Part shown: positions 7,538 to 16,581 of the stretch, in pieces
Numbering within the stretch: the stretch's first letter is position 1
How the letters are laid out: every line of letters starts with the position of its first letter
Source: a virus
DNA length: 33,219 nt
Direction: 5' to 3' (one strand)
Virus record (IMG/VR): IMGVR_UViG_3300027733_000138
Coordinates: 1 to 33,219 of that record
Notes under the pieces: model-generated
Databases searched by the model: none
The model's input: only the letters and a program-made list of their open reading frames with translations
What the model was told of the DNA's origin: nothing
Position numbers and translations under genes: made by a program

Positions 7538-7569
7538 AAAAAAAGGGAAACCAAAATGGTCTCCCCTTT
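7536..7569 (-). terminator. Intrinsic terminator after tail-tube candidate
   Basis: On the minus strand a 12-pair stem with two G-U pairs (AAAGGGGAGACC pairing with GGTTTCCCTTT) closes a short A/T loop and runs into nine T residues. It lies about 20 bases after the stop of the 172-residue gene and would end the capsid and tail-tube transcript. Confidence 0.85.
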
Positions 7570-7589
7570 CCTCCCTTAATTATGAAACA

Positions 7590-8108
7590 CTATGATAACA
7601 AACCTGTAATGATTGATGAAGAAACCTCATTTGCAAATGCTTTTTCCATACCTGTAAATGTCAATTGATATCCTGTGAAATCATTCATTGCTTGTCCACT
7701 ATTTCCTGAACCTGCAGTCACTTCCATTCCATTCAATTTTCCAAATAACCAGTATTTGCCATCCTTTGATTCCACGATAATCATCAATCTGTTCTTGATT
7801 AATAAATCCAAAACATATTGAGTTTCGTACTTTAATTGAACAAAGTTTGCAACAATTGATTGCTCATATGCAACCGTACCATTGGCTGGGTCTGCTTGAA
7901 TTGTTTGAGTGAAATTATTTGCACCTCTATTTATTAATTGAAAAGTGAAAAATTTCTTTCCTGCAGACTTGGTGATTGCAGTTACAAAACCACTCGCATT
8001 CTCAGTAATTGCCGTAACATTTGACAATTCTGTGATGTATATTTTATTGATTCCCGAAACTGCTTCTTTGCAGTCAAGTGAATATCCACTTATAATTGCA
8101 CACGGCAT
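7590..8108 (-). CDS. Major tail tube protein candidate
   Basis: This 172-residue protein begins CAIISGYSLDCKEAVSGINK and continues beta-rich to GKYWLFGKLNGMEVTAGSG and DFTGYQLTFTGMEKAFA. I associate this pattern with a widespread Bacteroidetes phage structural family likely to be tail tube. It lies directly after the major capsid gene between two GC-rich hairpins, as expected for an abundant virion protein with its own transcript control. A capsid decoration role is the main alternative. Confidence 0.55.
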   Translation of the reverse strand: MPCAIISGYSLDCKEAVSGINKIYITELSNVTAITENASGFVTAITKSAGKKFFTFQLINRGANNFTQTIQADPANGTVAYEQSIVANFVQLKYETQYVLDLLIKNRLMIIVESKDGKYWLFGKLNGMEVTAGSGNSGQAMNDFTGYQLTFTGMEKAFANEVSSSIITGLLS

Positions 8109-8124
8109 ATTTTTATAAAATTAT

Positions 8125-8148
8125 GGGGGAAGATTTTACTCCTCCCCC
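8125..8148 (-). terminator. Hairpin between capsid and tail-tube genes
   Basis: On the minus strand GGGGGAGGA and TCTTCCCCC form a 9-pair stem (one G-U pair) around a 6-base loop. A mixed A/T stretch follows instead of a clean T run. It may be a leaky terminator or processing site that keeps capsid mRNA more abundant than the downstream message. Confidence 0.6.
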
Positions 8149-8154
8149 GATTGA

Positions 8155-9117
8155 TTAAATTGTAAACTTAACGACTTCAGTTGTGATACCAATCTGTGTA
8201 CCTAATTTGAATTTCATTCTCATATACACAGTATCGTAATCTTGCGAATACCACACTTTCAATTCTTCTTCTTCATTTTCCAAGTCAACACCCAAGAACA
8301 TATTGCTTGTTCTCATTGCATACACTTTGTTTGTGCCATTCAAACCCGGTGTTGGAACAACTTTCACATTTGTACCAAGCAAAACGAATTCACCAAGTGC
8401 ATCTGTAGGCGACATATAATTTGCCTGTCCAAATACAGTTGTATTAATCATTGCCTGTTGGTACAATCTTGCAGTATCAACACCACAGAAAATTCTCAAA
8501 TCAGCCTTGTCCAAGATAGCAACAGGAATTGCATTGTAAGTTGCCTGCATTACACTAATAACATTCGCAGTTGTAATAGATGTACTTACAACTGAACTAA
8601 TGTAAGGTGATGCATTTGCTTGAATCGGACCAGTTGCTTGGTCAATGATTCTAATCAAACCATCAAACTTGTTCAAATAATCCTGCCAATTTGTTGAACC
8701 ACTCACAGACTGCCAAATTGCAGTTTCAACACGCTCACCTTGATTGCCCATTATGTGTTCCATAAATGCTTGGTCAATTTTACCCGGTAATGATTCGTAT
8801 TGTGAACCCGGTGATAATAATAACTGTGCATAGATGGTTTCCAAATCTTTCACACACCAAGATTTTTCAGCCTTGATTCTTCCAACGGTCAATGTTCTTG
8901 CGGCAATTGTGGTATCTCCTGATGCATTTGTTAATCCACAAGCAGCACCTGATTGCCATATCAATGTGTCATCAAGTGATGGGATTTGAATAGATGATTT
9001 CACTCCTGTCAATTTCTGCATATATGTTGCAGTCTTTGGCTCAAAGAATGATTTAATGATGAGCATCTGCTCATTTGTTTTGGTGTACGCACTTAATGTG
9101 CCAATTGAAAATGCCAT
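8155..9117 (-). CDS. Major capsid protein
   Basis: This 320-residue protein follows the protease and scaffold genes and is followed by a hairpin, the usual position and control of the major capsid gene. It has no catalytic motif or membrane segment. Visible features are an N-terminal helix region (AYTKTNEQMLIIKSFFEP), a middle part with IMGNQGERVETAIWQSVSG and a C-terminal part ending EEELKVWYSQDYDTVYMRMKF, a beta-rich end typical of HK97-fold shells. The DLRIFCGVDTARLYQQAM stretch resembles the A-domain of such proteins. Identity is inferred from context and pattern. Confidence 0.75.
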   Translation of the reverse strand: MAFSIGTLSAYTKTNEQMLIIKSFFEPKTATYMQKLTGVKSSIQIPSLDDTLIWQSGAACGLTNASGDTTIAARTLTVGRIKAEKSWCVKDLETIYAQLLLSPGSQYESLPGKIDQAFMEHIMGNQGERVETAIWQSVSGSTNWQDYLNKFDGLIRIIDQATGPIQANASPYISSVVSTSITTANVISVMQATYNAIPVAILDKADLRIFCGVDTARLYQQAMINTTVFGQANYMSPTDALGEFVLLGTNVKVVPTPGLNGTNKVYAMRTSNMFLGVDLENEEEELKVWYSQDYDTVYMRMKFKLGTQIGITTEVVKFTI

Positions 9118-9142
9118 TTCTTTATTTATTTAATTGTTAGAT

Positions 9143-9727
9143 TTATTTTTTCTTCCACTCATTATACGATGCAAAAACATCATATGCCGATTTGGTTTCT
9201 TTTTTCTTGAATAATACATTTTTCACAGGTTCAGGTTCACCTGCAGGTTGTTCAGATATCGCATCAACGATTTCAACAATTGCATTGAATTTTTCTGTGT
9301 TGTTTTTTGTGATGTCATTGATGTTGTTTGAAATTTCGCTGAACTTCAATTCGTATTCTGCAACCTTGTTTTCAATAGTTGAGAATTTTTCCAATAAAGA
9401 ATTGAATGCTTCCAAGTGTGATGCAAACATTTTTTCAAATTCATTTGCCATTTCACTTTCAACTTCAATTTCTTGTTCCATTTTTTTACTCTCAATCGCA
9501 GTAATCAAACCACCAACTGTTGTGATTTTTGTACCATCAACCAATTCGTGAACAGCATCAGGTGCAGGTATTGTGTTGCCATCCTCAGCAACAACCATAA
9601 TTGCCGTGCCTTCTGCCAATTCGCCTTCCCATTGAACGATTGTTCCATCAACAAGTTTTGCATCATACATTTTTTGCTCTCCAAACAATAATGTCTTGAT
9701 TTTCTCAAATGCTTCTTTCTTAGTCAT
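9143..9727 (-). CDS. Scaffold-like capsid assembly protein
   Basis: This 194-residue protein has two parts. Residues about 20-80 form a small beta-rich domain (AKLVDGTIVQWEGELAEGT, GNTIPAPDAVHELVDG) and residues 85-160 are a long acidic coiled coil (EFEKMFASHLEAFNSLLEKF). The Lys-rich end includes NVLFKKKE. Lying between the protease and the capsid gene, it is the expected scaffolding protein, cleaved or released during maturation. A TATATTTA box lies 15 bases before its start. Confidence 0.7.
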   Translation of the reverse strand: MTKKEAFEKIKTLLFGEQKMYDAKLVDGTIVQWEGELAEGTAIMVVAEDGNTIPAPDAVHELVDGTKITTVGGLITAIESKKMEQEIEVESEMANEFEKMFASHLEAFNSLLEKFSTIENKVAEYELKFSEISNNINDITKNNTEKFNAIVEIVDAISEQPAGEPEPVKNVLFKKKETKSAYDVFASYNEWKKK

Positions 9728-9742
9728 TGTATTTTTTGTTAT

Positions 9743-9750
9743 TAAATATA
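9743..9750 (-). promoter_or_regulatory. TATATTTA box upstream of scaffold gene
   Basis: The octamer TATATTTA lies 15 bases before the scaffold start codon. It matches boxes upstream of four other genes here. No clear -33 partner is seen, so promoter or leader element remain open. Confidence 0.3.
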
Positions 9751-9772
9751 GATTTATTTGTGCGTTGCTTTT

Positions 9773-11140
9773 TTAAGCAATATTTATATTAGTATTCACC
9801 ATTTGATTCAATTCTTTCAATGCGTTTTGCTTTGCCTTATGGTCATCAATCTGCTTGATGATGTCAATCATCTGTTCAATTGTTGTCAATGGCTTGTCAC
9901 CTAATTTTTCAATTCTAAAATCACCTTCAACTGAAAAGCCTTTGAACTCACCAGTCTTGATGAAATTGTTCCACACATCTTCATTGTCCACTTTATAAGA
10001 CCCAAACCAACTGCCATCAGGTAATTGCAACCCATCAGGTGCGTTGATGCCTCTCTTTGAATCAATAATGAATGATTCAATCATATACACACCATCAACA
10101 AATTCATTTGGGTTGTGCATTTTATTCACTTCATTAATATATCCCTTTTTGAAAAACTTATTTCTGATATTATAAATGTCTTGTGCAGTAAACAAACCAT
10201 AATATTCAAAGCCATTTGAATCCCTTCTATAAATTGGCAAATCTGCCACCATTAATGCACCACTGATGATGCGTTTTTCTTTGTCTGCCTTGAAACCAAA
10301 TTTTCTAAATCCACCCCATTTTGATGAGCATATAGCAATGGCTTGGTCTTGTTCATATCCATTATCCATTTCAGTTGAAATACATCTTGACATAAATTCA
10401 GATTCGCTCTCATTGTCCTTTGGTTCAATTACAAATTTTACACCTATGCCTTCCAATTTCTTGATGACATTTGCATTGTTATCATAATGACAAGTAATGC
10501 CCAATGATTTGATTTTTTCAACTTTTGCATTGTTTGAACCTGTGGCAAAAACTTTACTTGATGGAATCCTTAATTCATCAGCAACCTTCATCATCTCAGA
10601 TGTGTCTTTTCTTGCACTAATTATGTAAACATTTGCACCACTTTCAACAAGTTTCTTTGCCATATCATATCCCCTTTGTGTAGTTAATGTGTCATCAAAA
10701 TCAAATGATATTTTTTCTGATGCCAAATCAATTTGTTGCAACTTTTTACTTGCCCATTCTATGCCTTCATCACCACCCCAAGCCAACCACATCAACGCAC
10801 CACAATCTTCCTTTGGGTCACCTTTTGAATTCTCTCTGTGCCTTTCAAATGCTGACATTCTTGCAATAGTTTCACGGCTTATGTTTTCACCATTTGCCAA
10901 TTGGTTTGCTCTTGTCCAACCAACTTGTGTTCCACAATCAAGGTTGTATTTGTCACGCAATTCAATTGACCTTTTTGCATTCTCTGATGCTGCTTTTGGA
11001 TAGTCATTGTATGTTTCAAATTGTGTTTTGAATGCAATCCAATTCAACTCAATTGCTGGGTCATCTACCAATGCCACCGCAGTCACTTCTGCTTCATCGT
11101 TTTCTTCAACTACAAATCTATAAATGGGTAATTTTTCCAT
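9773..11140 (-). CDS. Capsid maturation protease with inserted HAD domain
   Basis: I place the start at ATG 11140 (MEKLPIYRFVVEEND), giving 455 residues; the frame is open further upstream only as a shadow of the tape measure gene. Residues 1-38 and 290-410 look like the two parts of an XkdF-type prohead serine protease (VALVDDPAIELNWIAF; SGALMVADLPIYRR; KMHNPNEFVDGVYMIESF; FKGFSVEGDF, with likely His342 and Ser403). Between them are a helical domain at about 47-140 (GWTRANQLANGE, DCGALMWLAWGGDEG), a HAD phosphatase-like domain at 143-235 (FDFDDTLT with Asp147 and Asp149; YIISARKD; CHYDNN) and a short Cys-containing segment (FMSRCISTEM, AICSSKW). It should cut scaffold and capsid. The phosphatase insertion is the odd feature. 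Confidence 0.75.
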   Translation of the reverse strand: MEKLPIYRFVVEENDEAEVTAVALVDDPAIELNWIAFKTQFETYNDYPKAASENAKRSIELRDKYNLDCGTQVGWTRANQLANGENISRETIARMSAFERHRENSKGDPKEDCGALMWLAWGGDEGIEWASKKLQQIDLASEKISFDFDDTLTTQRGYDMAKKLVESGANVYIISARKDTSEMMKVADELRIPSSKVFATGSNNAKVEKIKSLGITCHYDNNANVIKKLEGIGVKFVIEPKDNESESEFMSRCISTEMDNGYEQDQAIAICSSKWGGFRKFGFKADKEKRIISGALMVADLPIYRRDSNGFEYYGLFTAQDIYNIRNKFFKKGYINEVNKMHNPNEFVDGVYMIESFIIDSKRGINAPDGLQLPDGSWFGSYKVDNEDVWNNFIKTGEFKGFSVEGDFRIEKLGDKPLTTIEQMIDIIKQIDDHKAKQNALKELNQMVNTNINIA

Positions 11141-11145
11141 AACTT

Positions 11146-11153
11146 TAAATATA
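11146..11153 (-). promoter_or_regulatory. TATATTTA box upstream of protease gene
   Basis: TATATTTA lies 5 bases before the ATG at 11140, the same spacing as at 7503 and 17958. It occupies most of the 16-base gap between tape measure stop and protease start, which supports the short start chosen for the protease. Confidence 0.4.
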
Positions 11154-11156
11154 ATT

Positions 11157-12770
11157 TTAACCGATTGTTGCCTTACTTTCAATTGATTTGACTTTGTTTT
11201 GGGTGTTGGTGATGTCAGATTCAACCACATACACCTTTTGGTCAATGCCATTTGATTGTGTCTTGATTGATTCATTGCCAATTGAAACCATATTTGATGT
11301 TGGTCTAACCATCGGAGGCATTGCAGGTCTTGAAAATGATTGTGATGCACCACCACCTCCACCTTTGCTTGGGACTTTTACATCCATAATTGATTTCACT
11401 TGTGCGAATCCAACAAGTCCAGTTGCAATTGCTTGTGCTATCGCATAACCAGGAACAGGAACACCTGCAAATGCCATCAATTGTTTTGAAATTGCAGTAT
11501 ATGTTGAAATTAATGATGATGCAATGGCAAGTGCTTTCCCTTCTTCTGTGTCTTTTCCTGCCAATTGTGAGAATGTATTCAATCCACTTGCAACGGCATC
11601 CAACATTGCAAGTTTATTTTCCATTTTTTTCTTGTCAAGTTCAATTTCTGCCTTTGTCCATTGGTCTAAATTTTCATAATCCAATTTTCTGAGTTCTGCA
11701 AGTGCATCATTTTTTTGTTGTTCAGTTGATGTGACATCCTCAAAAATAGATTTTGCGGTATCAATTTTATACAATCGTTCATCTTCATCTGATTGCCTCA
11801 ATGACTCTTTTCTTTTTACTTCCTTCTTTGCTTCATCTTCATCTTTTTTGCTCAATTTAGCATAGTATTCAGCATCATCTTTAAATTGCTCATTGTATTT
11901 TTTCTGCCTTTCTTCCTTGTCTTTTTTCTCCTTTTCATTTCTCTCATCAGCATATTTTTTTTCAATGTCTTTTAGGTCTTTTTGGTATTCCTTTTCAATC
12001 AATACTTTTTGCTCTGCTAATTTACCACTTGCAATTGCCTCACTAATTTTGCGTTCCATTGAAAGCCTTGCCAATTCTTTGTCAAGTTCAGCACCTTTCA
12101 AATTGACTTTTGCTTCCCTTTCTTTTATTGATATCCTATCATTTGCCGCTTTTTTAAATTCATCGTGACCTTTCTGAACTGATTCTTGAATTTCTTTGGT
12201 GCTTAGTTTTACTTGTTCAGTTGTGCCAGTAATTAATGATTTTAAGTCTTCCCAATAACTGATGACAAGAATGATTGCCGTTCCAATACCAAGTGTGAAT
12301 GCCCCAACTGCTGCTGCTGAGAATTGTCTCAAAATAGGGATTGCATTTCTGATTTGTGAACCAAGCAATTTGATTGAATCACCCATACCCAACAATCCAT
12401 TCAAACCTGTGGCAATGGCAATTGCTGCCTGTGTCTTTGCCATCATTTCTTCAATTCGCTTGTTTTCTGCACCAAATAATTGCATTGCACCTTGCACCAC
12501 AGAAAATCCATTTGCAACACCTCCAATTGCACTTGCAAATGCTTGGAATTTAGCCTCAGGATTAAATGCATTAACTGCATTCTTTGCATCATCCATTTGG
12601 TCACGCAATTGACCTGCTCGTTTTGCAGCAGTTATGAATGCCTCACTTCCCGGTTCTAAATTTGCAAGTTCATTTGTCAATTGTCCTAATTCAGTTCTGA
12701 GTGATTTAACTGAATTTTTTGCTTCGTTGTCTTTGACTTTTACGCCAATTACTATACCTTCTTCTGCCAT
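11157..12770 (-). CDS. Tape measure protein
   Basis: This 537-residue protein is the candidate tape measure, which sets tail length and leaves the tail before DNA. It begins with a coiled-coil region (VKSLRTELGQLTNELANLEP), then Ala/Gly-rich hydrophobic stretches (ATGLNGLLGM; AVGAFTLGIGTAIILVISYW near 170), a long Lys/Glu coiled coil (about 190-380) and a second hydrophobic stretch (IATGLVGFAQV) before a Gly-rich tail. The length is short for the family and implies a fairly short tail. It overlaps the stop of the 868-residue tail gene by one base (TAATG). Confidence 0.8.
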   Translation of the reverse strand: MAEEGIVIGVKVKDNEAKNSVKSLRTELGQLTNELANLEPGSEAFITAAKRAGQLRDQMDDAKNAVNAFNPEAKFQAFASAIGGVANGFSVVQGAMQLFGAENKRIEEMMAKTQAAIAIATGLNGLLGMGDSIKLLGSQIRNAIPILRQFSAAAVGAFTLGIGTAIILVISYWEDLKSLITGTTEQVKLSTKEIQESVQKGHDEFKKAANDRISIKEREAKVNLKGAELDKELARLSMERKISEAIASGKLAEQKVLIEKEYQKDLKDIEKKYADERNEKEKKDKEERQKKYNEQFKDDAEYYAKLSKKDEDEAKKEVKRKESLRQSDEDERLYKIDTAKSIFEDVTSTEQQKNDALAELRKLDYENLDQWTKAEIELDKKKMENKLAMLDAVASGLNTFSQLAGKDTEEGKALAIASSLISTYTAISKQLMAFAGVPVPGYAIAQAIATGLVGFAQVKSIMDVKVPSKGGGGGASQSFSRPAMPPMVRPTSNMVSIGNESIKTQSNGIDQKVYVVESDITNTQNKVKSIESKATIG

Positions 12771-15376
12771 TATCCGTTTGTATTATTGTTTAATATTATG
12801 TCCCAATTTCCTTGATTCTGAACAAACCAAGCAGTATGTTTTGCCTTTAAAGTAAATGATGATGAACCACTTATTGTCTGACTTGAATTTATTGAATAAA
12901 CATCGATGTTTCTTCCAAATGCGTTGTGAAGAATTATGAATGGATATCCTGTTTTCTTTTTTAATTCATATGCATCAGGCAAAAACACATTTGATTGCTG
13001 ATTAATCAACCATATTTTTTGTGTGTAATCAACAAACACACTTGTATCTGTTGTCAATTCAATGTCTGTATATATAGATTCTCTATCTGATAAGAATTCA
13101 TTGTTGTTTTTTTTCATTAACATAGGCAAATCAAACTGAGGCAAACCCGGTAATTCAGGAGTGAATGTCGCTTGTCCACCATTTGTTGTTGTTGATTGAC
13201 TTACAAATGCAGGTGCAACCTTTAATTTCAAGAATTCAATTTGAATTGGGTCAGTTGAATTCAAATCATAGTCAACTTTGTTCAATCGGTAGTATTGATT
13301 GTCTATTTTATAGTACTTTCTAAATGACAAATTTGACATTTGCAAAGGTGTCAAGTGAAAATATGCAGTTACCAATTTTGAATCCTTGTCTGTGATTTCA
13401 TTAATGGTTTTTAACCAGTATGAATTGTACAAATTCGCAGTTGTGATTGCAGGTTTTGTACCATAAAAATATGCCTTTGCCGTTGTGCATTCAAGTGAAA
13501 ATGTTGGTGCGTTCACATCATCCAACATACCTGCATAAGGAAAAGAATTGTAATAAGTCAAACCACTCACATCTTGAATTGCCCAACTTGATGCAGTTGA
13601 TTCCAATCCACCATATTGCAAAATTCGTATGTTATACACAGGCAATTCACTATTTCCTGTTGATGGGTCTTGCGGTCTTATTTTAGTGTAAATTCTGTCG
13701 CTTAAAGTTGGTGAATCACTCAATGGTGATGGTGAAAAACCAATTTCAATTGTCTTGGTTTCCTTGATGAAATCATTAATGATATTGAATCGTTGTGTGC
13801 TGAATGGTTCACGATAAACATCTTGATATCGTTTATTGAATTCATCTTCATCTTGTGTGTACTTCATTTCAAATGTCTTGAAATCAAGCAAACCCATTGG
13901 TGAAATTTGGATGTCTTTTGATACATCTAAATAAGGTGTAAAATCAACTATGTCATTGGTGTAAAATTCATCTCTTGGTTCAATGATAAATTTCTTTTTA
14001 TCAATTTGGTCAACTTCAACATATAAATTGAAAGCCTTTATTAAGTACTTCAAAAAATCTGCTTGTTTAACTTTATTTGGCAATGATGCAGCAATATCAA
14101 TTAATTGTCCTTCTTGATACAATGGTTCAGGATTTGAAAAAATACTAAATCCACTTTGAACAACCACATTGAATTGATTTGTAATACCTGCAGATGAGAC
14201 ATAATACATTTGGCAATAAATTTTTGACCCTTGAATTATGTCTTCAAGTTTTGATTCAATGTAAACTTGTGAACTTTGACCACTTGACAAGTATAAAGTT
14301 GTACTGCCTAAAATACCTTTATTTGAATTGTATTCTTGAATAATATTAAATACAATTCTTATCTGACCTGTCCCTGTGCCTGTGATATTTATTCCACCAT
14401 TAATTGCAAATCTGTAGTTGCCGTTCAATCCACTTGGAAAAAGATATTGATGATTGGTTGTGTCAACACCAGTTGGTGATGTGTCATTGTTGTTGACATT
14501 GAATCCAATTTTGAATGTCTGCGATTGTCTTCCTGTTGAACTTGTGTAAGTTAAATTTGATGATGTGGTCATTAAGAATGTTCTGTCTTCAACCAAATTT
14601 TCAGTCATCCTAAATTCACCACCACAAAACGGAACAATTAAATTCTTGAATCTTTGACTATTAAAAAAATTTGATGTATAACGATATCCTGATTGTGCAA
14701 AAATTGAATCAACTACCTGTTTAATATAAACTGCAGGATACATTGCAGTTTGCAAAGGATAAACTATTTCTTGTAATGCAAGTGAATTGTTTCGGTCAAT
14801 CAATGGGTAAACATAACCACTTCCATTTGGATTGCCTGAACTGAAATTCACATAGGTTGTGCCATTCTTAATGATAGATGTATTCCAACTGTTGACAATG
14901 TTTGTTCTGTTCCAAGTGTGATTGTATTCAGACAAATCCAAATCAGTCAATTTCAAGTCACCCAAATCTTGAAACATATTAGCAAACTTCCCAATGATTA
15001 CACAATCGTATTCAATTGCACCATCATTGATTCTGATGCCAGTCAATTGCATATAACCTTGAATCTGTGGTATTGAATTTCTAAACAATATTGCTTCAAC
15101 TTTTAAATTAGGGTTGAAATCAGGTTGATAGTTGTATCGTGTTGAATTTATTGTTGCCCTGTCAAGGTTGAAAATGCTTGAAAAAAGTTGATTGTTGTTT
15201 GCCGTTCCCGGTATCGTGATGGTCTTGGTGAAATCTGACTTGCGTTGGTCAGGTTCTTTGATGTCAACAATTGATTTGGTCACAGGTATTGAAATGGATT
15301 CAAACAAATCCACATTATACGATTGCGAAACAAATCCACTTGCATCAAACGAATATATTTTTAATTCTGTTATCAT
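12770..15376 (-). CDS. Large tail protein, probably distal tail or tail tip
   Basis: This 868-residue protein is the largest product here. It begins MITELKIYSFDASGFVS and has SIVDIKEPDQRKSDFTKTI near residue 40, a start I have seen in Bacteroidetes phage tail proteins. The rest is beta-rich, with many Asn, Thr and Tyr residues and no catalytic motif. Its start overlaps the preceding tail gene by 4 bases (ATGA) and its stop touches the tape measure start, so it belongs to the tail operon. The exact role (distal tail, baseplate hub or fibre base) cannot be told. Confidence 0.65.
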   Translation of the reverse strand: MITELKIYSFDASGFVSQSYNVDLFESISIPVTKSIVDIKEPDQRKSDFTKTITIPGTANNNQLFSSIFNLDRATINSTRYNYQPDFNPNLKVEAILFRNSIPQIQGYMQLTGIRINDGAIEYDCVIIGKFANMFQDLGDLKLTDLDLSEYNHTWNRTNIVNSWNTSIIKNGTTYVNFSSGNPNGSGYVYPLIDRNNSLALQEIVYPLQTAMYPAVYIKQVVDSIFAQSGYRYTSNFFNSQRFKNLIVPFCGGEFRMTENLVEDRTFLMTTSSNLTYTSSTGRQSQTFKIGFNVNNNDTSPTGVDTTNHQYLFPSGLNGNYRFAINGGINITGTGTGQIRIVFNIIQEYNSNKGILGSTTLYLSSGQSSQVYIESKLEDIIQGSKIYCQMYYVSSAGITNQFNVVVQSGFSIFSNPEPLYQEGQLIDIAASLPNKVKQADFLKYLIKAFNLYVEVDQIDKKKFIIEPRDEFYTNDIVDFTPYLDVSKDIQISPMGLLDFKTFEMKYTQDEDEFNKRYQDVYREPFSTQRFNIINDFIKETKTIEIGFSPSPLSDSPTLSDRIYTKIRPQDPSTGNSELPVYNIRILQYGGLESTASSWAIQDVSGLTYYNSFPYAGMLDDVNAPTFSLECTTAKAYFYGTKPAITTANLYNSYWLKTINEITDKDSKLVTAYFHLTPLQMSNLSFRKYYKIDNQYYRLNKVDYDLNSTDPIQIEFLKLKVAPAFVSQSTTTNGGQATFTPELPGLPQFDLPMLMKKNNNEFLSDRESIYTDIELTTDTSVFVDYTQKIWLINQQSNVFLPDAYELKKKTGYPFIILHNAFGRNIDVYSINSSQTISGSSSFTLKAKHTAWFVQNQGNWDIILNNNTNG

Positions 15377-16581
15377 AACGATTGTCTGAAATTATCAAAG
15401 GTATATTCAATAGTCAATTCAATATTGCTCATTCTTCTGTCATTGACATATTTTTTGAACTCATAATTTGTATCAATTATGTTGACTGGCACATAATTAT
15501 ATGGATTAACCTCCATCATCACAATTGGTGACTCAATAAGTTGCTTCATACCATCGTATTCTGCATCACTCAAATAGTCCGAATTTATGGTAATTGAATC
15601 ACTTGCCTTTGTGTAGTAGTTGGTTTTTGCTCTGAATGTTTTTGCATATTCAAGTGGTTGGAATTTCTTGAATTGTTTGCGTTCCACATTGGTTTTGTCT
15701 CTGCTTACCTTCAAAAAAGTGAATGAATCAAATGCACCAAGATTGTTCAACCAATGCAACCTCACAGAATCGTATTTTGTGCAAGATGTGTCAATTAAAT
15801 ATAGTGTTTGAAACAATAGGTCTTCTGAAGAATTTAATCCTTCAACTGAATAATAAAATGCTTGTGAATTATTAAATGCCGTTGTGTAAACTTCTTCATA
15901 ATATCCTGATGGATTTCCTGCTTTTGCTATGTTTACTGATACAATACCATTGATTGGTGTATAACCTGCAGTTGATTGTATTATTGCTTCTTGGTTTTTA
16001 TTTAATACCGAAATTCTAATGTATGTCATAACACCTGATGGGTCAAAAAAGGTGATGAATTTTTGTTCATCCCTCCTCAACTTTTCCATAAATGTTTGTT
16101 GGTTCAATGTTCTGGATGAAGCATAGGTATTAAAGTCAATATCTAAACTTATATAGGCAGTTTTTGACCAATCTAAAAAATCAAAGATTGCATTGCTTGA
16201 CTTTTTAGGTGTGCCTGATGAACCAAATGATTCCAAATTTGAATGAATCGTTGGTGTTCCACTTACATCATAAACTTCTCCAAACTGCACATAGTATTCT
16301 GCCCTTGAATTATTACACGATTGAATGCCTGATACATCAAATGCATTAAAATCATAACTCACATAATTGCGAATAACCTCACCAATGTCAAATTTTATGG
16401 TGTTGACTGATGGTTGTTTTGGCAATAATAGTCTTGAAACAGGGTTGGTTTGTCCAACTATGTTGATATCTGCAAGAAATTGAAAATTTGGTTGTGTCGC
16501 ATTTGTGGATGAAACATCAAACACAAGTTCATTGTATGCGTTCTGCCAATCTTCAGGTGTTGTATTTATGTGTATAGCCAT
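15373..16581 (-). CDS. Tail structural protein, unknown role
   Basis: This 402-residue beta-rich protein begins MAIHINTTPEDWQNAYNELV and contains FDIGEVIRNYVSYDF (about 85-100). No membrane segment or catalytic motif is visible. It is coupled by ATGA to the large 868-residue tail gene and starts immediately after the gp10-like gene, so it is most likely part of the tail tip or baseplate. It seems to travel together with the large tail gene. Confidence 0.6.
   Translation of the reverse strand: MAIHINTTPEDWQNAYNELVFDVSSTNATQPNFQFLADINIVGQTNPVSRLLLPKQPSVNTIKFDIGEVIRNYVSYDFNAFDVSGIQSCNNSRAEYYVQFGEVYDVSGTPTIHSNLESFGSSGTPKKSSNAIFDFLDWSKTAYISLDIDFNTYASSRTLNQQTFMEKLRRDEQKFITFFDPSGVMTYIRISVLNKNQEAIIQSTAGYTPINGIVSVNIAKAGNPSGYYEEVYTTAFNNSQAFYYSVEGLNSSEDLLFQTLYLIDTSCTKYDSVRLHWLNNLGAFDSFTFLKVSRDKTNVERKQFKKFQPLEYAKTFRAKTNYYTKASDSITINSDYLSDAEYDGMKQLIESPIVMMEVNPYNYVPVNIIDTNYEFKKYVNDRRMSNIELTIEYTFDNFRQSL

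Noticed and set aside
9761-9778. Hairpin TTGCTTTTTTAAGCAA as terminator after the protease gene
   Set aside because: The stem is only 6 pairs of mostly A/T and no T run follows on the minus strand.
11141-11362. 74-codon upstream extension of the protease frame
   Set aside because: It overlaps the tape measure gene out of frame, is rich in His/Gln/Trp without pattern, and the ATG at 11140 has a TATATTTA box 5 bases before it.
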